Assembly: GCA_963793105.1 (NCBI GenBank)
Contig: CAWBZB010000003.1
Span: 1-64,000, forward strand
Direction: 5' to 3'
DNA from: UBA10649 sp963793105
GTDB lineage: Bacteria > Actinomycetota > Actinomycetes > S36-B12
DNA: 64,000 nt
Below the pieces are notes generated by a model. The model had not been told where the DNA came from. It did no database searches and saw only the letters and a program-made list of their open reading frames with translations. Below are positions 55,451 through 63,542 of the stretch, piece after piece. The position numbers and the translations under genes were made by a program. Numbering within the stretch: position 1 is the first letter of the stretch; each line of letters begins with the position of its first letter.

Positions 55451-55666
55451 TCACTCCACTAGTTCGTACCCTGCCTCGTCAACTGCCGACCGAATCGCAG
55501 ACACGGCGATCGCATCGCCGCTCGTCACCGTCAGGTCCGATGCCGCGCCAGGGCGCAGGTCGATGGTGACGCGCTCCACGCCGGGGATGGCGCTGACCTC
55601 CTCTGTGACGGCAGCCACGCAGTGGTCGCACGTCATCCCGGTCACCTGGAACATCTCGATGGGCAT
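55451..55666 (-). CDS. copZ: Copper chaperone CopZ-like heavy-metal-associated domain
   Basis: 71 residues, single HMA domain with FQVTGMTCDHCVAAVTEEV (CxxC). Carries Cu(I) to the P-type ATPase encoded four bases downstream. Complete small protein ending DEAGYELVE. Confidence 0.94.
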   Translation of the reverse strand: MPIEMFQVTGMTCDHCVAAVTEEVSAIPGVERVTIDLRPGAASDLTVTSGDAIAVSAIRSAVDEAGYELVE

Positions 55667-55720
55667 GGTTCATTCCCCTCTTGGACGACAGTCGGGCAGC
55701 ACGTGGCTGCGGGAACCCGC

Positions 55721-55981
55721 TCAGGCGAGCGAAAGGAACAGCTTCTCCAGCTCGTCACGGGTCATCGGCGCCTCGTCGCCCCGCTCCCAGCACTGCTGAA
55801 GCCCCGAGGCCACGATCTTGAAACCGGCCCGGTCCAGCGCCTTCGACACTGCTGCCAACTGGGTGACGACGTCCCCGCAACTGCGCTCATCCTCGATCAT
55901 GTTGATCACGCCGTCGAGCTGCCCGCGGGCTCGCTTGAGGCGCATCACGATGTCGTGGCTGACGGTGGGCTCGATGTTCAT
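55721..55981 (-). CDS. CsoR/CstR family (DUF156) transcriptional repressor lacking the copper His
   Basis: 86 residues from ATG 55981. All-helical CsoR fold: DIVMRLKRARGQLDGVINMIEDERSCGDVVTQLAAVSKALDRAGFKIV region. Cys35 and Cys64 are kept, but gapless alignment to Mycobacterium CsoR puts Gly60 where the Cu(I) ligand His61 should be. Two Cys without that His is the pattern of persulfide-sensing CstR. It is nonetheless upstream of copZ-copA. Probable operators lie at 55989-56016 (own promoter, shared with the AhpD-like gene) and 47522-47537. Confidence 0.88.
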   Translation of the reverse strand: MNIEPTVSHDIVMRLKRARGQLDGVINMIEDERSCGDVVTQLAAVSKALDRAGFKIVASGLQQCWERGDEAPMTRDELEKLFLSLA

Positions 55982-55988
55982 TCCAACA

Positions 55989-56016
55989 GGATACCCCCAT
56001 ACCCGCAGGGGTATCC
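55989..56016. promoter_or_regulatory. CsoR/CstR-type operator between regulator and AhpD-like gene
   Basis: Contains ATACCCGCAGGGGTAT (55999-56014) nested in an outer pair GGATACCCC (55989-55997) / GGGGTATCC (56008-56016). It sits 8 bp from each of two divergent starts, so one bound repressor would cover both promoters. Its inner half matches the operator before thioredoxin. Confidence 0.75.
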
Positions 56017-56023
56017 TTCGGAC

Positions 56024-56401
56024 ATGACACAAAGCTACGGAAAAGCCGTCCTCGATGACCTGGCCCCGCTCGGGCGCGAGCTACGGCGAGCCATCCCCGA
56101 CGTCTACAAGGGCTTCGGCGAACTCCACCACGCGGCCTTCGCAGCCGGCGCCCTCGACACGCGCACGAAGGAGCTGATCGCCTTCGCCATCGGCGTGAGC
56201 GAGCAGTGCGACGGCTGTATCTCCTCCCATGCCCGAGGTGCCGTCAAGGCCGGGGCGACGAAGCAGGAGGCCGCGGAGGCGATCGGAGTCACCTACCTCA
56301 TGAACGGTGGCCCGGCGACGATCTACGGCCCACGTGCGTATGACGCCTTCTGCGAGTTCTACGACGCCGCCCACCCGGACGAGTCAGCCGACAACGCCTA
56401 G
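56024..56401 (+). CDS. AhpD-like carboxymuconolactone decarboxylase family protein
   Basis: 125 residues from ATG 56024. AhpD-type redox motif SEQCDGCISSHARGAVKAG with Cys62, Cys65 and His69, in an all-helical fold. Such proteins have thiol-disulfide or peroxidase-reductase activity. Its placement on a CsoR/CstR-type operator facing the regulator suggests induction by copper or reactive sulfur. Short five-base gap between operator and start, no clear SD, so it may be leaderless. Confidence 0.9.
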   Translation: MTQSYGKAVLDDLAPLGRELRRAIPDVYKGFGELHHAAFAAGALDTRTKELIAFAIGVSEQCDGCISSHARGAVKAGATKQEAAEAIGVTYLMNGGPATIYGPRAYDAFCEFYDAAHPDESADNA

Positions 56402-56428
56402 GCGCGCCGCGCCGTCTACGCTCGTCCG

Positions 56429-57148
56429 GTGACCAGCCCCGGACGACTCGCCCTGGTGGGCAGCGGCGAGTACCTGCCGGTGATGCAGGACATCGAGGCC
56501 TGGCTGCTGCATGACCGACCCGCCCGCTACGTGCAGCTCGCCACGGCGGCGGCGCCGGAGGGTGACCGCGTCCTGGGCCGCTGGCACGAGCTGGGAGCCC
56601 GATCCGCGGAGCGCCTCGGCGTCGAGCAGGTGATCGTCGACGTGCGCACCCGCGAGGACGCCGACGATGCCGACCATGCCGAGGCGATCGCCGGGGCAGG
56701 CCTGATCTACCTGTCCGGCGGCAACCCCGGCCACCTTGCGCGCACGTTGGCGGGCAGCAGGGTGTGGGCGGCGATCGTGGCCGAATGGCGGGCCGGAGCG
56801 TCGCTCGCCGGATGCAGCGCCGGGGCCATGGCGCTCGGCGGCTACGTCCCGGATTTCCGCCACCCCAAGCGGGGCGGCACGGCCGGGCTCGGCATCGTCC
56901 CCGACCTTCGGGTCCTGCCGCACTTCGACAAGTACAGCCGGATGATCCCGGACTTCGCGCTCCGACCGCTCGTGACGCCCGACGCCGTCGTCGTGGGGAT
57001 CGACGAGGACACCGCGCTGGTCTCCGCGGGCCCCGGGGATGACGGCCAGTGGGAGTTCCGCTCGCGCGGCCGCCAGTCGGCCTGGACGATCGAGGAGGAC
57101 CGGCGACACCGCGTCAACGCCCCCCTCCGACTGCGAGTCGACGCGTGA
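56429..57148 (+). CDS. Peptidase S51 / type 1 glutamine-amidotransferase-like protein
   Basis: 239 residues. Nucleophile elbow in LAGCSAGAMALGGYVPD (GxSxG-like, Ser), LIYLSGGNPGHLART, LRVLPHFDKYSRM (His). Related to dipeptidase E/cyanophycinase. GTG start; its stop overlaps the trmB start (GTGA), so both are co-translated. Specific substrate unknown. Confidence 0.87.
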   Translation: MTSPGRLALVGSGEYLPVMQDIEAWLLHDRPARYVQLATAAAPEGDRVLGRWHELGARSAERLGVEQVIVDVRTREDADDADHAEAIAGAGLIYLSGGNPGHLARTLAGSRVWAAIVAEWRAGASLAGCSAGAMALGGYVPDFRHPKRGGTAGLGIVPDLRVLPHFDKYSRMIPDFALRPLVTPDAVVVGIDEDTALVSAGPGDDGQWEFRSRGRQSAWTIEEDRRHRVNAPLRLRVDA

Positions 57149-57858
57149 CGACCCCGGCGCCGCGCGCCGACCTGCGCCTGCAGGGACCAGCCGGCGTCCT
57201 GCGCCCGGGAATCCGCACCTACAAGCCGCGCCGCACCCGCATGACCGACCGCCAGGCCGCCGGGCTCGCGCAGCACTCCGACCTGGTCCTTCCCGTCGGG
57301 GTCGATCTGGATCTGGCGGCGGTCTGGGGTCGCGACGTCCCTGTCGTGCTCGAGATCGGGTTCGGCGACGGCGCCGCGACGGCAGCCATGGCGACCGCCG
57401 ACCCGGGGACCGGGGTGCTCGCCATCGACGTGCACACCCCGGGGGTGGGCGAGCTGCTCTTCCGCGCGGGTTCGGCCGGGCTGGCGAACATCCGGGTGAT
57501 GGAGGCCGACGCCCTCGGGGTGCTGTCGCGCAGCATCAGCCCCGGCACGCTCCACGCAGTACGGTCCTACTTCCCGGACCCGTGGCCAAAGGCGCGACAC
57601 CACAAGCGCCGACTGGTGCAGCGCGAGGTCCTCGACCTGGTCCGGTCGCGACTCGAGCCGGGCGGCACCTGGCATCTGGCCACCGACTGGGACGAGTACG
57701 CCACGTCGATGAGGGACTGCTTCGACGCCGACCCCGGCTGGGAGGGCGGGGACATCCCGTCTCCGCCCTGGCGTCCCGAGACGCGCTATGAACGGCGAGC
57801 GCGTGCCGCTGGTCGCACCATCACGGACCTGCTGTTCCGGACCCGTCCCACTCGTTAG
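57145..57858 (+). CDS. trmB: tRNA (guanine-N7-)-methyltransferase
   Basis: 237 residues from GTG 57145. Methylates G46 in the tRNA variable loop using SAM. SAM-binding VVLEIGFGDGAAT, and YFPDPWPKARHHKRRLVQ, the family signature. RTYKPRRTRMT at the N-terminus is typical. A short GCGCG/CGCGC hairpin follows near 57866-57880. Confidence 0.95.
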   Translation: MTTPAPRADLRLQGPAGVLRPGIRTYKPRRTRMTDRQAAGLAQHSDLVLPVGVDLDLAAVWGRDVPVVLEIGFGDGAATAAMATADPGTGVLAIDVHTPGVGELLFRAGSAGLANIRVMEADALGVLSRSISPGTLHAVRSYFPDPWPKARHHKRRLVQREVLDLVRSRLEPGGTWHLATDWDEYATSMRDCFDADPGWEGGDIPSPPWRPETRYERRARAAGRTITDLLFRTRPTR

Positions 57859-57959
57859 CCACGCGCGAGCTCCGCGCGGGGTCCGAGGCCTCCGGCTCGT
57901 CCGCCTCTCGGGACCTTCGACAGGTGCGCCGGGAATCCTCGGAGATCTACCGTCGAGGT

Positions 57960-58895
57960 GTGGCTGCCGATACGCCTGCCATCTCGCTGTCCGGCCTGAC
58001 CAAGTACTACGGCCGGCAGTTGGGCGTCGCCGACGTGACGTTCGACGTCGCGCCTGGCGAGGTGTTCGGATTCCTCGGCCCCAACGGGGCAGGCAAGACC
58101 ACGGCGATGCGCATGCTGGTCGGCCTGCTGCGCATCACCCGAGGCAGTGCCTCGATCCTCGGCCAGGACGTCGCCACTGCCTCTCCGGCACTGCGCAGCC
58201 GAGTGGGCTACCTGCCGGGCGCGCTCGCGCTCTACAAGAACCTCACCGCGCGCGAGTACCTGACCTTCGTCGCCCGCATGCGTCACCGCCAACTGGATCA
58301 GCAGATCGGTGACCTGGCCGAACGCCTCAACCTGGACCTCTCCCGGCACATCCATGACCTGTCGAAGGGCAATCAGCAGAAGATCGGGGTGATCCAGGCG
58401 CTCATGCATGAGCCCGAGGTGCTCATCCTGGACGAGCCGACCGGCGGCCTTGATCCCATCGTGCAGCGGGAGTTCGAGTCCCTCGCCGACGAGGCCACGT
58501 CTCGCGGCGCCGCGATCCTGCTGAGTTCGCACGTGCTCAGCGAGGTGGAGCATCTCGCGCAGCGCGTGGCCATCGTGAACGAGGGCCACCTGCTGGTGGT
58601 CGAGCACATCGACCGCCTGAAGGCGCGCTCGATCCGGACCCTTGAACTGACCTTCCCCGCGCCCGTCGACCCTCAGCAGCTCTCCGGGCTGCCGTCCGTC
58701 GACGAGGTCTCCGGACATGGCGCGGTGCTGACCTGCACCGTCGTCGGATCGCACCACGAGCTGCTCCGGGCCGCGGTCGACCTCGGCGTGGAGTCGATCC
58801 GGACCGAGGAACCGAGCCTGGAGGACATCTTCATGAGCCTGGTGGCGGGAGGTGATCGCGGTGCTGGTACCCCTGCTGCTGAAGACGTGGCGTGA
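57960..58895 (+). CDS. ABC-2 type transporter ATP-binding protein
   Basis: About 311 residues from GTG 57960 (an upstream GTG at 57924 is also open). Walker A LGPNGAGKTTAMRM, signature LSKGNQQKIGVIQAL (LSKGN form of the multidrug/Na-exporter branch), Walker B VLILDEPTGGLDP, LLSSHVLSEVE. Regulatory C-terminal domain from about 220. Its end overlaps the permease gene by about 44 bases. Confidence 0.93.
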   Translation: MAADTPAISLSGLTKYYGRQLGVADVTFDVAPGEVFGFLGPNGAGKTTAMRMLVGLLRITRGSASILGQDVATASPALRSRVGYLPGALALYKNLTAREYLTFVARMRHRQLDQQIGDLAERLNLDLSRHIHDLSKGNQQKIGVIQALMHEPEVLILDEPTGGLDPIVQREFESLADEATSRGAAILLSSHVLSEVEHLAQRVAIVNEGHLLVVEHIDRLKARSIRTLELTFPAPVDPQQLSGLPSVDEVSGHGAVLTCTVVGSHHELLRAAVDLGVESIRTEEPSLEDIFMSLVAGGDRGAGTPAAEDVA

Positions 58896-59661
58896 CCGGT
58901 GGCGCGGACTCCTCGCCTGGACCACCGGCCTGATCCTCATCACGGCGGTCGAGCTGTGGGTGTACCCGAGCATCCGCGATACCGGTGACGGCATGGAGGC
59001 CCTCGTCGAAGGGTTCCCGGAAGCCATGCAGGAGATGTTCAGCCTGAGCGACATGACGTCGGGCGCGGGCTTCCTGAAGGTGGAGATGTTCAGCATCATC
59101 GTCCCCCTGGTCTTCATTGCGGTGGGCGCGAGCTGGGGGGCCGGCGGCACGGCGGACGAGGAGGAGAAGGGCACAGCGGACCTGCTGCTCACCCTCCCCG
59201 TCTCGAGGCTGGCCGTCCTCGCGACCAAGGGCATCGCGACGATCCTCGTGCTCGTCGGGCTCACCGTCGTCCTGGCTTTGACGCTCATCATCGGGGCCGG
59301 GATGGTCGATCTCGGGGTCGAGGCCTCCTCCCTGGTGGCCGCCTGCGTGATGTCCGGACTGCTCGGGGTGCTCTATGCGGGACTCGGCTTCGCGGTCGGT
59401 GCCGCCACCGGACGACGCGGCGTGGCGATGGGCGCAGCGTTCACCCTGGCCATCGCCGGCTTCCTCCTGTACTCCCTGGCGCCGCTGGTGGAGTCGTTCG
59501 ACGCCATCAATCCCGTCAACCCGTTCCAGTGGGCCCTGGGCGGCGACCCCCTCGTGAACGGGATCGACGTGGGCTACGCCGTGAGCCTGTTGCTGCTCTC
59601 GGCCCTGCTGTTCGCCGGCGCCGTGCTGGCCTTCCGCCGGCGCGACATCCGGGCCGAATGA
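58852..59661 (+). CDS. ABC-2 type transporter permease
   Basis: 269 residues, six or so helices: TTGLILITAVELWVYPS, FSIIVPLVFIAVGASWGAGG, then the cytoplasmic DEEEKGTADLLLTLPVSR signature, ATILVLVGLTVVLALTLIIG, MSGLLGVLYAGLGFAVGAATG, GAAFTLAIAGFLLYSLAPL, VSLLLLSALLFAGAVLAF. Pairs with the preceding ATPase; exported compound unknown. GTG start inside the ATPase gene; the stop overlaps the thpR ATG. Confidence 0.9.
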   Translation: MIAVLVPLLLKTWRDRWRGLLAWTTGLILITAVELWVYPSIRDTGDGMEALVEGFPEAMQEMFSLSDMTSGAGFLKVEMFSIIVPLVFIAVGASWGAGGTADEEEKGTADLLLTLPVSRLAVLATKGIATILVLVGLTVVLALTLIIGAGMVDLGVEASSLVAACVMSGLLGVLYAGLGFAVGAATGRRGVAMGAAFTLAIAGFLLYSLAPLVESFDAINPVNPFQWALGGDPLVNGIDVGYAVSLLLLSALLFAGAVLAFRRRDIRAE

Positions 59662-60206
59662 GCCTGTTCATCGCCGTCCGACCGGACGACATCGCGGCCG
59701 AGGATCTGCAGGACGAGCTCGGGCGCGTGCGTCGTCTGCCGATGGCCGGCTCCCTGCGGTGGCAGCCACCCTCGCTGTGGCACGTGACGCTGGCCTTCCT
59801 GGGCGACCCGCCCGAGGAGGCCGAGGACACCGTCGCGGAGCGGATCGAGGCGTTGTGCACCCATGCCGCGGTGCCCGGCCTGCGACTGGCCGGCGCAGGC
59901 ACCTTCGGGCGCCAGATCCTGTGGGTGGGACTCCTCCCAGGAGCACCCCTGGATTCGCTCGGCTCCATCGCGGCCGCGATCCCCCGGCTCGTGCGGGGAT
60001 CGGGAACCGACCTCGATCGACGTCCGTGGCGCGCCCACCTGACCGTGGCGCGCGCCCGCAACGGCGACGCACGCGGCGCGTCAGACGTCCTCACTGGCTA
60101 CCGCGGACCGACCTGGAGCGCGGAGGAGATCCTGCTCATCCGATCGACCGGCGGACCCACCCCATCGCACCGCGTCGTGCACCGTGTCCCGCTGGCTCGG
60201 ACCTGA
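59658..60206 (+). CDS. thpR: RNA 2',3'-cyclic phosphodiesterase (ThpR / 2H family)
   Basis: 182 residues. Two histidine motifs of the 2H superfamily, WHVTLAFLGDPP and RAHLTVARAR, give the active site. MSLFIAVRP at the N-terminus matches the LigT/ThpR family. ATG overlaps the ABC permease stop. Hydrolyses RNA 2',3'-cyclic phosphates to 2'-phosphates. Confidence 0.92.
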   Translation: MSLFIAVRPDDIAAEDLQDELGRVRRLPMAGSLRWQPPSLWHVTLAFLGDPPEEAEDTVAERIEALCTHAAVPGLRLAGAGTFGRQILWVGLLPGAPLDSLGSIAAAIPRLVRGSGTDLDRRPWRAHLTVARARNGDARGASDVLTGYRGPTWSAEEILLIRSTGGPTPSHRVVHRVPLART

Positions 60207-60237
60207 GCGGACGACCGGCCTGACGCGGCGTCTGGCG

Positions 60238-61774
60238 TCAGGCGAGCTCCTCCACGATGACCCGCTTGAGCACCTTGCCCGAAGGTCCGGTGGGGAGGGA
60301 CTCACGCACGTGGATCCGTCGGGGGTACTTGTGCTGGCCGATCTGCGGCTTGATCCACTCGATCAGCTCGGCCTCCACGACCTCCTGTCCCGTGACGCAG
60401 ACCACGACGGCGTGGATCTCCTCGCCGTAGTGCTCGTCGGCCACGCCGACCACCGCGACCTGGGCGACGGAAGGATGCATGGCCAGGATCTCCTCGACCT
60501 CCCGCGGATAGACGTTGAAGCCGCCTCGGATGATCATGTCCTTCTTGCGGTCGACGATGAAGAAGAAGCCGTCCTCGTCCTGGTATCCGATGTCCCCGGT
60601 GCGGAACCAGCCGTCCACCATGACCGCCGCCGTCGCCTCGGGCTTGTTCAGGTAGCCCTCGAAGACGTTGTGCCCGCGGATGACGATCTCGCCGTTCGTG
60701 TTGGCGGGCAGCAGCTCGATCTCGCCCTCGAGCTCCGCGTTCGCGATGGCCACGTCGACTCCCCAGATCGAGCAGCCGATCGATCCCGGCTTGCGTCCGT
60801 ACCGCTCCTGGTTGAAGGTGGCCACCGGTGACGTCTCGGAGAGGCCGAACCCCTCCAGGACGTCCGCGCCGAAGACCTCCCGGACCTTGTCGATCGTGGC
60901 CACGGGGATGGCCGCCCCGCCGCTGATGGCGAGGCGCAGACTTCGGTCGCGACTGCGTCTGCTCGGTCGCGGCCAGCAGCCCCATGTACATGGTGGGCAC
61001 GCCGACGAACACGTTCACCTTCTCCTTGACCATCACGTCGAGGGCGCCCACACCGTCGAATCTCGGCATCAGTACGAGGGTGGCGCCCGCCCTGAACCCC
61101 GCGTTCATCACACAGGTCTGACCGAACGAGTGGAACAGCGGCAGCACGGCCAGCGTCACGTCGTCATGCTCCAGTTTGATGACGTCGAAGGCGGACATGG
61201 TCGCGTTCCAGACCATGTTGTCCTGGGTCAGTAGCGCTCCCTTGGGCTTGCCCGTCGTCCCCGACGTGTACAGGATCACGGCCTCGTCGTTCGGACGGCG
61301 AGGGACGAGGGACTCGACGGGCTCGACCTGCATCGCCAGCTGATCGATCCGCGGGACCTCGGAGAAGTCGGCGTCGGAGTCCAGCACCGAGTAGAGGCGT
61401 ACGCCGGCGAGTTCGGCGCCCTTCGCAGCCTCGGGAAGCAGCGGCGCAGCCGTCACCAGCACCGCGCACTGCGAGTCCTCCAGCGTGTAGGCGATCTCGT
61501 CCGCCCGCAGGAGCGAGTGGACGGGGACCACGGTGGCGCCGAGCGCCAGCGCGCCGTAGTAGGCGAAGGCGAAGTGCGGGATGTTCGGCACGAGCAGCGC
61601 CACGCGCGATCCCGGGCCGACTCCGTCTGCGGCGAGCACGGCTGCGTATCTGCGCGCCATACCCCAGACCTGGGCGTAGGTGAGCCTGACGTCACCAAGG
61701 ACGAGAGCATCCTTGTCCGGGTACCGGCGTGCGGACTCGGCCAGGATGGACGCCAGTGAGATGCGTGCGGACAT
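60238..61774 (-). CDS. AMP-dependent acyl-CoA synthetase (FadD-like), one frameshift
   Basis: About 512 residues when corrected. The first frame (61774 to about 60950) has the P-loop ILYTSGTTGKPKGALLTQDN, PLFHSFGQ and NVFVGVPTMYMGLLAATEQTQSR; the second frame (about 60945 to 60238) continues RSLRLAISGGAAIPVATIDK, GYGLSET-type GFGLSETSP, WFRTGDIGYQDEDGFFFIVDRKKDMI, NVYPREVEEIL and the final TGPSGKVLKRVI. So one inserted base or two lost near 60,940. Activates a fatty or aromatic acid with ATP and CoA. Confidence 0.9.
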
Positions 61775-61931
61775 CGGAACTCCTTCGGTACGGATCTAGT
61801 CGACGGACGTCTGGAAGCGCTGCTGCGCTGCCGAGGGTAGGTGACCATGCACCGGGCAGGTGGCGATTTCGGCATCTCGCGACCGCCCCGTCGAACACGC
61901 GATTCGGCACCTGCCTCGGTATGGTCGTCAC

Positions 61932-62228
61932 GTGACGCATCCGCCCACCGCCGAATCCGACGCGGTCATGGCGTTCATCCGCGGACGTCGCGCGCAGGTG
62001 CTGTCCGATGCGATCGCTCAGCTCTCCACATCGGCGCTGGGCGACCTCCCGTCCGTCGTCCACGCCACTCTCGGCAATGTCGGCTCCTACCAGCTCGACT
62101 CCGCATTTGCGGCGATCACCGATCTCGCGGCGGTGCTGAACGACCCCCACGCAGGCCCCGAGCAGGTCGAGGCCCGTCGCACGTCGACGATCGCCATCCT
62201 GCGAGGCCTCGAGGCGGACGAGGACTGA
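61932..62228 (+). CDS. Small helical protein, possibly HPt-like
   Basis: 98 residues from GTG 61932. Mostly alpha-helical; VVHATLGNVGSYQLDSAFAA resembles the HPt histidine helix (H..L.G...G...L), but the usual Lys after Leu is missing and the domain is short. Its stop overlaps the ATG of the response regulator (TGATG), so the two are co-translated. A phosphotransfer role is only a suggestion. Confidence 0.55.
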   Translation: MTHPPTAESDAVMAFIRGRRAQVLSDAIAQLSTSALGDLPSVVHATLGNVGSYQLDSAFAAITDLAAVLNDPHAGPEQVEARRTSTIAILRGLEADED

Positions 62229-62908
62229 TGGCCGAGACGATTCTCATCATCGACGACTCCGCCGATGTGCGGGACCTCGTGTCGGTCGCCCTGAAGGAGG
62301 CCGGCTACCGGGTCGTCGAGGCGGACAGCGGACCTGCCGGGATCGAGGCGTACCACGGCCACCAGCCTGACCTGACCCTGTTGGACATCGGTCTGGGTTC
62401 GATGGACGGACTCGAGGTCTGTCGCCAGCTCCGCGCCGTGAGCTCGTCTCCCATCATCTTCCTGACCTCACGGACCGACGAGGTCGACCAGCTGGTCGGC
62501 TTCGCGGCCGGCGGCGACGACTACGTCACCAAGCCCTTCTCTCCGCGCGTCGTCGTCGCGCGGGTCAACTCGTTGCTGCGCCGCAACAAGCGCGATGACG
62601 ACGAGGTCAAGACCTTCTTCCAGGCCGGCCCCATCACCGTGGACACCTCGACCCGGGTCGCCGCCCTCGACGGTGTCTCGATGGACCTCACCCGCACGGA
62701 GTTCGACCTCCTCGCGGTGCTGATCGAGCACCCCGATCGCGTCGTGACACGCACCACGCTGCTGGAGCGGGTGTGGGGCGATTGGTTCGGGGACACGCAC
62801 GTGGTGGAGGTTCACATGTCCCGGCTGCGGGCCAAGTTCAAGAAGGCCGGTGGTCCAGCGGTGGGCGCCGTCGTGCGCGGCGTGGGCTACAAGCTCGGAG
62901 TCGAGTAG
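62228..62908 (+). CDS. OmpR/PhoB-type response regulator
   Basis: 226 residues. Receiver with Asp9-Asp10 and phospho-acceptor Asp53 in LTLLDIGLGSMDG, Thr in FLTSR and Lys in YVTKPFSPR; then winged-helix DNA-binding domain (DLTRTEFDLLAVLIEHPDRVVTR, ERVWGDWFGDTHVVEVHMSRLRAKF). No histidine kinase is adjacent, so it is an orphan apart from the 98-residue partner. Confidence 0.95.
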   Translation: MAETILIIDDSADVRDLVSVALKEAGYRVVEADSGPAGIEAYHGHQPDLTLLDIGLGSMDGLEVCRQLRAVSSSPIIFLTSRTDEVDQLVGFAAGGDDYVTKPFSPRVVVARVNSLLRRNKRDDDEVKTFFQAGPITVDTSTRVAALDGVSMDLTRTEFDLLAVLIEHPDRVVTRTTLLERVWGDWFGDTHVVEVHMSRLRAKFKKAGGPAVGAVVRGVGYKLGVE

Positions 62909-62914
62909 CCGCGA

Positions 62915-63460
62915 CTAGCTCGGCTGCACCTTCTTGACGCGCCGGCAGGTCTCGGAGTCATCGTTCCACTGGTAGGTCGCACCCTTCGCCGCGCACTTAG
63001 CGGCCTTCGCCGCCTTCTTCTCGGCCTTCTTCGACTCCTCGGCCGCCTTCTCCGCCGCCTCCTGGGCTTCCTCGGCCGCCTGCTCCGCCGCCTCTTGGGC
63101 TTCCTCGGCCGCCTTCTCCGCCGCCTTCGCCTCCTGCTCGACCGCCCACGCGTCAGCGGCCTCCTGGTCGACGATCGCCTGCTCGGCGGCCGCTTCGGGA
63201 TCGTCGCCCTCGTCGCCGACCGCGGGCGCTGCCATCGACTGCGCGTCCTGCATGCCCGACGCATTCCCCAGATGCTCGGCCGCGCTGGCGAAGCCGCTCG
63301 ACACGCTCGTGCCGAGGAGCGCCGCGCCCACGGACATCACGAGGGCGACGAGGCCGATGATCAGGGCGTACTCGACCGCGGACGATCCTCGGTCGTCGCG
63401 CAGTACCACCTCCGCGGAGCGTCGAGTCCGACGTTCGGGGGCGGCGGGTGCGGTCGTCAT
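62915..63460 (-). CDS. Flp-type (class IVb) pilin-like protein with Ala/Glu/Lys coiled-coil tail
   Basis: 181 residues from ATG 63460. DDRGSSAVEYALIIGLVALVMSVGAALLG matches Flp/TadE-type prepilins: Gly25/Ser26 cleavage, Glu30 at +5 and a hydrophobic helix. Instead of ending after about 60 residues it goes on with an acidic linker and a long (A/E/K/Q)-rich helix (about 88-155, AAEEAQEAAE twice), then a Cys156-Cys172 loop and basic end (RRVKKVQPS). No tad secretion genes are in the window. Could be an assembled surface fibre subunit or membrane-anchored coiled coil. Confidence 0.75.
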   Translation of the reverse strand: MTTAPAAPERRTRRSAEVVLRDDRGSSAVEYALIIGLVALVMSVGAALLGTSVSSGFASAAEHLGNASGMQDAQSMAAPAVGDEGDDPEAAAEQAIVDQEAADAWAVEQEAKAAEKAAEEAQEAAEQAAEEAQEAAEKAAEESKKAEKKAAKAAKCAAKGATYQWNDDSETCRRVKKVQPS

Positions 63461-63542
63461 GGGTACCACACTCCTCGTGCCCGGGACCAGAAGACCGATC
63501 GAACGGCTCTCGATCTCCTCTCAGATCGCCGGCCGGTGCGGA

